Assembly: GCF_010993745.1 (NCBI RefSeq)
Contig: NZ_WOTN01000001.1
Span: forward strand, 1,553,235-1,617,234
Length of the DNA stretch: 64,000 bases
Direction: 5' to 3'
Source of the DNA: Fodinicola acaciae
Lineage (GTDB): Bacteria > Actinomycetota > Actinomycetes > Mycobacteriales > HKI-0501
The position numbers and the translations under genes were made by a program. Shown piece by piece: positions 62,217 through 64,000 of this stretch. Under the pieces are notes generated by a model. That model had not been told where the DNA came from and ran no database searches. It saw only the letters and a program-made list of their open reading frames with translations. Each line of letters begins with the position of its first letter. Position 1 is the stretch's first letter.

Positions 62217-64000
62217 TCATCGGGTGACGGTGACCGTCGTGCTGGCTGTAACGCCACCGCTGGTGACCGAAATCGTGGCCGTACCAGCGCGTTTTCCAGT
62301 GACCACACCGGTCGACGGGTCGACCGAGGCGACCTGCGCCGCCGACGATGACCAGACATGCGAGGCCGGGTCGGCGATCGGCAGCGTGACCGGCGGCAGG
62401 TTGCTGCCGCCGACGTTCGTGCCGGTGGCGCTCAACTGCAGCGTCTTGCCTACCCGCACGGCCCCCGGCGCGGCGATCGTGATGCCGGACAACACCGGCT
62501 CGACGCTGAACTGGATCGTGCCGTTCGGCGTCGTGTGCACCAGGCCGAAGTGATAGAAACCGCCTTTGTCGGCCGGCGCGTACGCTGGCATGCCCAGGTC
62601 GGCGAAGGTCAGCTGCGGCACGCCGCCATGCGCCACGTCGGTCGCATTGCCGTCCGGATCCAGGATCTGCTCGGAAAAACCGCGCGCGTGGCCATACACC
62701 ATCACGACGTGCCGGTCCGGATGCGTCTGCATGTAGCGCTGCACCAGCCGTACGTATTCGCGCGCCTCCCACCGCCGGCTGAACTGGCTGTCGGCGGCCT
62801 CGTGCGGGTCGTACGCCGGCGTGTGCGTGACCACCATGATGGCCTTGGCGTCGGTGTTGTTCAGCTGCTCGACGAGCCACGGGAACTGCGCTCCGCTCGG
62901 CACGTTGAACGGATCGGACTTCTGCAGGCCGATGTGCGAGCTGTTGCTGACGATCACCTGCGCCGCACCAAGTTTGTACGCATATCGGGTGTCGCCGAAG
63001 ACCTTGGTGAAATTCTGGTTCTCCGGAAGCGCGCCCTGGCTGATCTCGTGGTTGCCGACCGCGTCGCGGAACGGGATGCCGAGCGCCTCCATCTTCGACT
63101 TGGCGAACTGCAGGTTGGCCAGCTCGCCGTTGTCCGGCATGTCACCGAGGAACTGCGCCAGGTCAGGACTGGCGACCTTCGGCAATGTCGGAATCCGCTT
63201 CGCGATCGCCGCCATCACGTTGGCGCTGGCCGAATCCGGTGTCGATGCCAGCATGTGTGCGTCGTCGCCGGTCAGGATCGTGCTGCCGTTGCGACCGAAG
63301 TTTGCCGCGCTCTGCTCGAAACGCAGCCATGACGGGTTTTTCGGAATCGCCACGTACGGCGGCTTGACGATCGGCCGCGGCGAATACAGCGCCTCGATGC
63401 CACCGACGTTCAACTCGCCGTTGTACGGCTCGTCCGCCTGCTGGATCTGCAGGAAGTCGATGAAGCTCACGCTGATCGGAGCCGGCATCGTGGACGGCAC
63501 CGGGATGTTGATCCGTTTCCATCCGGTAAAGGTGATGAACTCCGGATAGAGCGTCGCGCTCGTGCCATCCGAACCGACGAGTTTCGCCGCGAAGTCGATG
63601 CCTTTGCCGTCGCCCTTGACCCACACGCCGACCGCCGTCGGCGCGCGACCGTTGGCGTCGGCCGGCGCGGTGATCGCCGATTTCGGGCTCAGCACGAGCT
63701 GTTTGACGCCTGGCGAGCGCTCGATCGCGTACGTGAGCTTGATCGAACCGGCGGCACTCGAACCGGGCGGCACGTCGCCTGGCGCGTTGGTGAAGGTCGC
63801 CGGCTGGTTGGTGGTGTTGCGCAGATTCCAGGCACTGGCGTCGGCTGTGTCGGCGATGTGCTGCGCCTTGCCACCGACCGCGACACTCGCCGTCGCCGCC
63901 TTCCCGGCGACTTTCGCTGTCACCGTTGCCATTCCGCCGTCGCCACTCGCCGCCGCGGTGAAGACGCCGTGTTGGTCGACGGCCCCGAGACTGGCCGGAT
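62217..64000 (-). CDS. metallophosphoesterase with Ig-like (Big_2) domains, 5' end outside window
   Basis: Only the C-terminal 594 residues are visible; the frame stays open through the right edge (PASLGAVDQHGVFTAAASGDGG precedes the first in-frame ATG at 63932), so the true start lies beyond 64000. A beta-rich region (residues with APGDVPPGSSAAGSIKL) precedes the phosphoesterase domain with LTGDDAHM, FLGDMPDNGE, GNHEISQG, VVTHTPAYD and VYGHARGF. The end is a bacterial Ig-like domain (VASVDPSTGVVTGKRAGTATISVT). It is probably a secreted, wall-associated phosphatase or nucleotidase. Confidence 0.88.
   Translation of the reverse strand, partial: PASLGAVDQHGVFTAAASGDGGMATVTAKVAGKAATASVAVGGKAQHIADTADASAWNLRNTTNQPATFTNAPGDVPPGSSAAGSIKLTYAIERSPGVKQLVLSPKSAITAPADANGRAPTAVGVWVKGDGKGIDFAAKLVGSDGTSATLYPEFITFTGWKRINIPVPSTMPAPISVSFIDFLQIQQADEPYNGELNVGGIEALYSPRPIVKPPYVAIPKNPSWLRFEQSAANFGRNGSTILTGDDAHMLASTPDSASANVMAAIAKRIPTLPKVASPDLAQFLGDMPDNGELANLQFAKSKMEALGIPFRDAVGNHEISQGALPENQNFTKVFGDTRYAYKLGAAQVIVSNSSHIGLQKSDPFNVPSGAQFPWLVEQLNNTDAKAIMVVTHTPAYDPHEAADSQFSRRWEAREYVRLVQRYMQTHPDRHVVMVYGHARGFSEQILDPDGNATDVAHGGVPQLTFADLGMPAYAPADKGGFYHFGLVHTTPNGTIQFSVEPVLSGITIAAPGAVRVGKTLQLSATGTNVGGSNLPPVTLPIADPASHVWSSSAAQVASVDPSTGVVTGKRAGTATISVTSGGVTASTTVTVTR

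Overview
The window is one contiguous stretch of very GC-rich, densely packed bacterial DNA. Coding regions use G/C in third codon positions, GTG starts are common, neighbouring genes overlap by ATGA or GTGA, and the gene families (MoxR-DUF58-VWA, DUF222/13E12, F420-type LLM oxidoreductase, DUF3097, InhA-type enoyl reductase) are typical of Actinomycetota. A soil-type filamentous actinomycete fits best; I cannot name the genus from sequence alone. No rRNA, tRNA, CRISPR array or prophage was seen.

Layout. 1-2328: methyltransferase and a two-component system. 2491-4550: a decayed mobile-DNA zone (frameshifted DUF222 gene, frameshifted transposase, a 378-bp nested inverted-repeat element). 4550-11948: SDR-QueA-like operon, Tat-exported PHP phosphoesterase, cytokinin-dehydrogenase-like flavoprotein, quinone reductase and aldose epimerase. 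11935-23972: a housekeeping block with the same gene order as the Mycobacterium ripA-moxR1-DUF58-VWA-fabG1-inhA-hemH-NfeD-SPFH region, interrupted between inhA and hemH by a 585-bp segment bounded by inverted REP-like repeats. 24231-29836: thioesterase, MBL hydrolase, O-antigen-ligase-like protein, drug efflux MFS with divergent TetR, methyltransferase. 29980-34375: copper amine oxidase, amine/amino-acid permease and IclR regulator. 34630-38194: a three-subunit molybdenum hydroxylase of the CoxLSM form II type. 38219-40393: two tandem paralogous secreted proteins of unknown function.

40444-57545 is the most interesting region. It holds a carbohydrate ABC importer, a Gfo/Idh/MocA oxidoreductase, an epimerase, two DapA-like aldolases, a DegT-type aminotransferase, an intact and a ligand-less amidohydrolase, a hydroxyacid dehydrogenase, two paralogous exported beta-propeller proteins, a regulator of unusual architecture and a serine hydrolase; a TetR-GH3 beta-glucosidase operon adjoins it. 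Two divergent intergenic regions inside it carry four copies of one motif (CAATTACGGTCRTGGCC-like) sitting on four predicted promoters, so at least four transcription units look co-regulated. I infer an undescribed uptake and breakdown route for an amino- or keto-sugar derivative; the substrate is unknown.

60632-64000: a hypothetical gene, an F420-type LLM oxidoreductase, and the 3' part of a secreted metallophosphoesterase that runs off the right edge. Genome-wide signals worth noting are the palindrome TCCACWGTGGA inside coding sequence (six exact copies) and strong enrichment of CGTAC.
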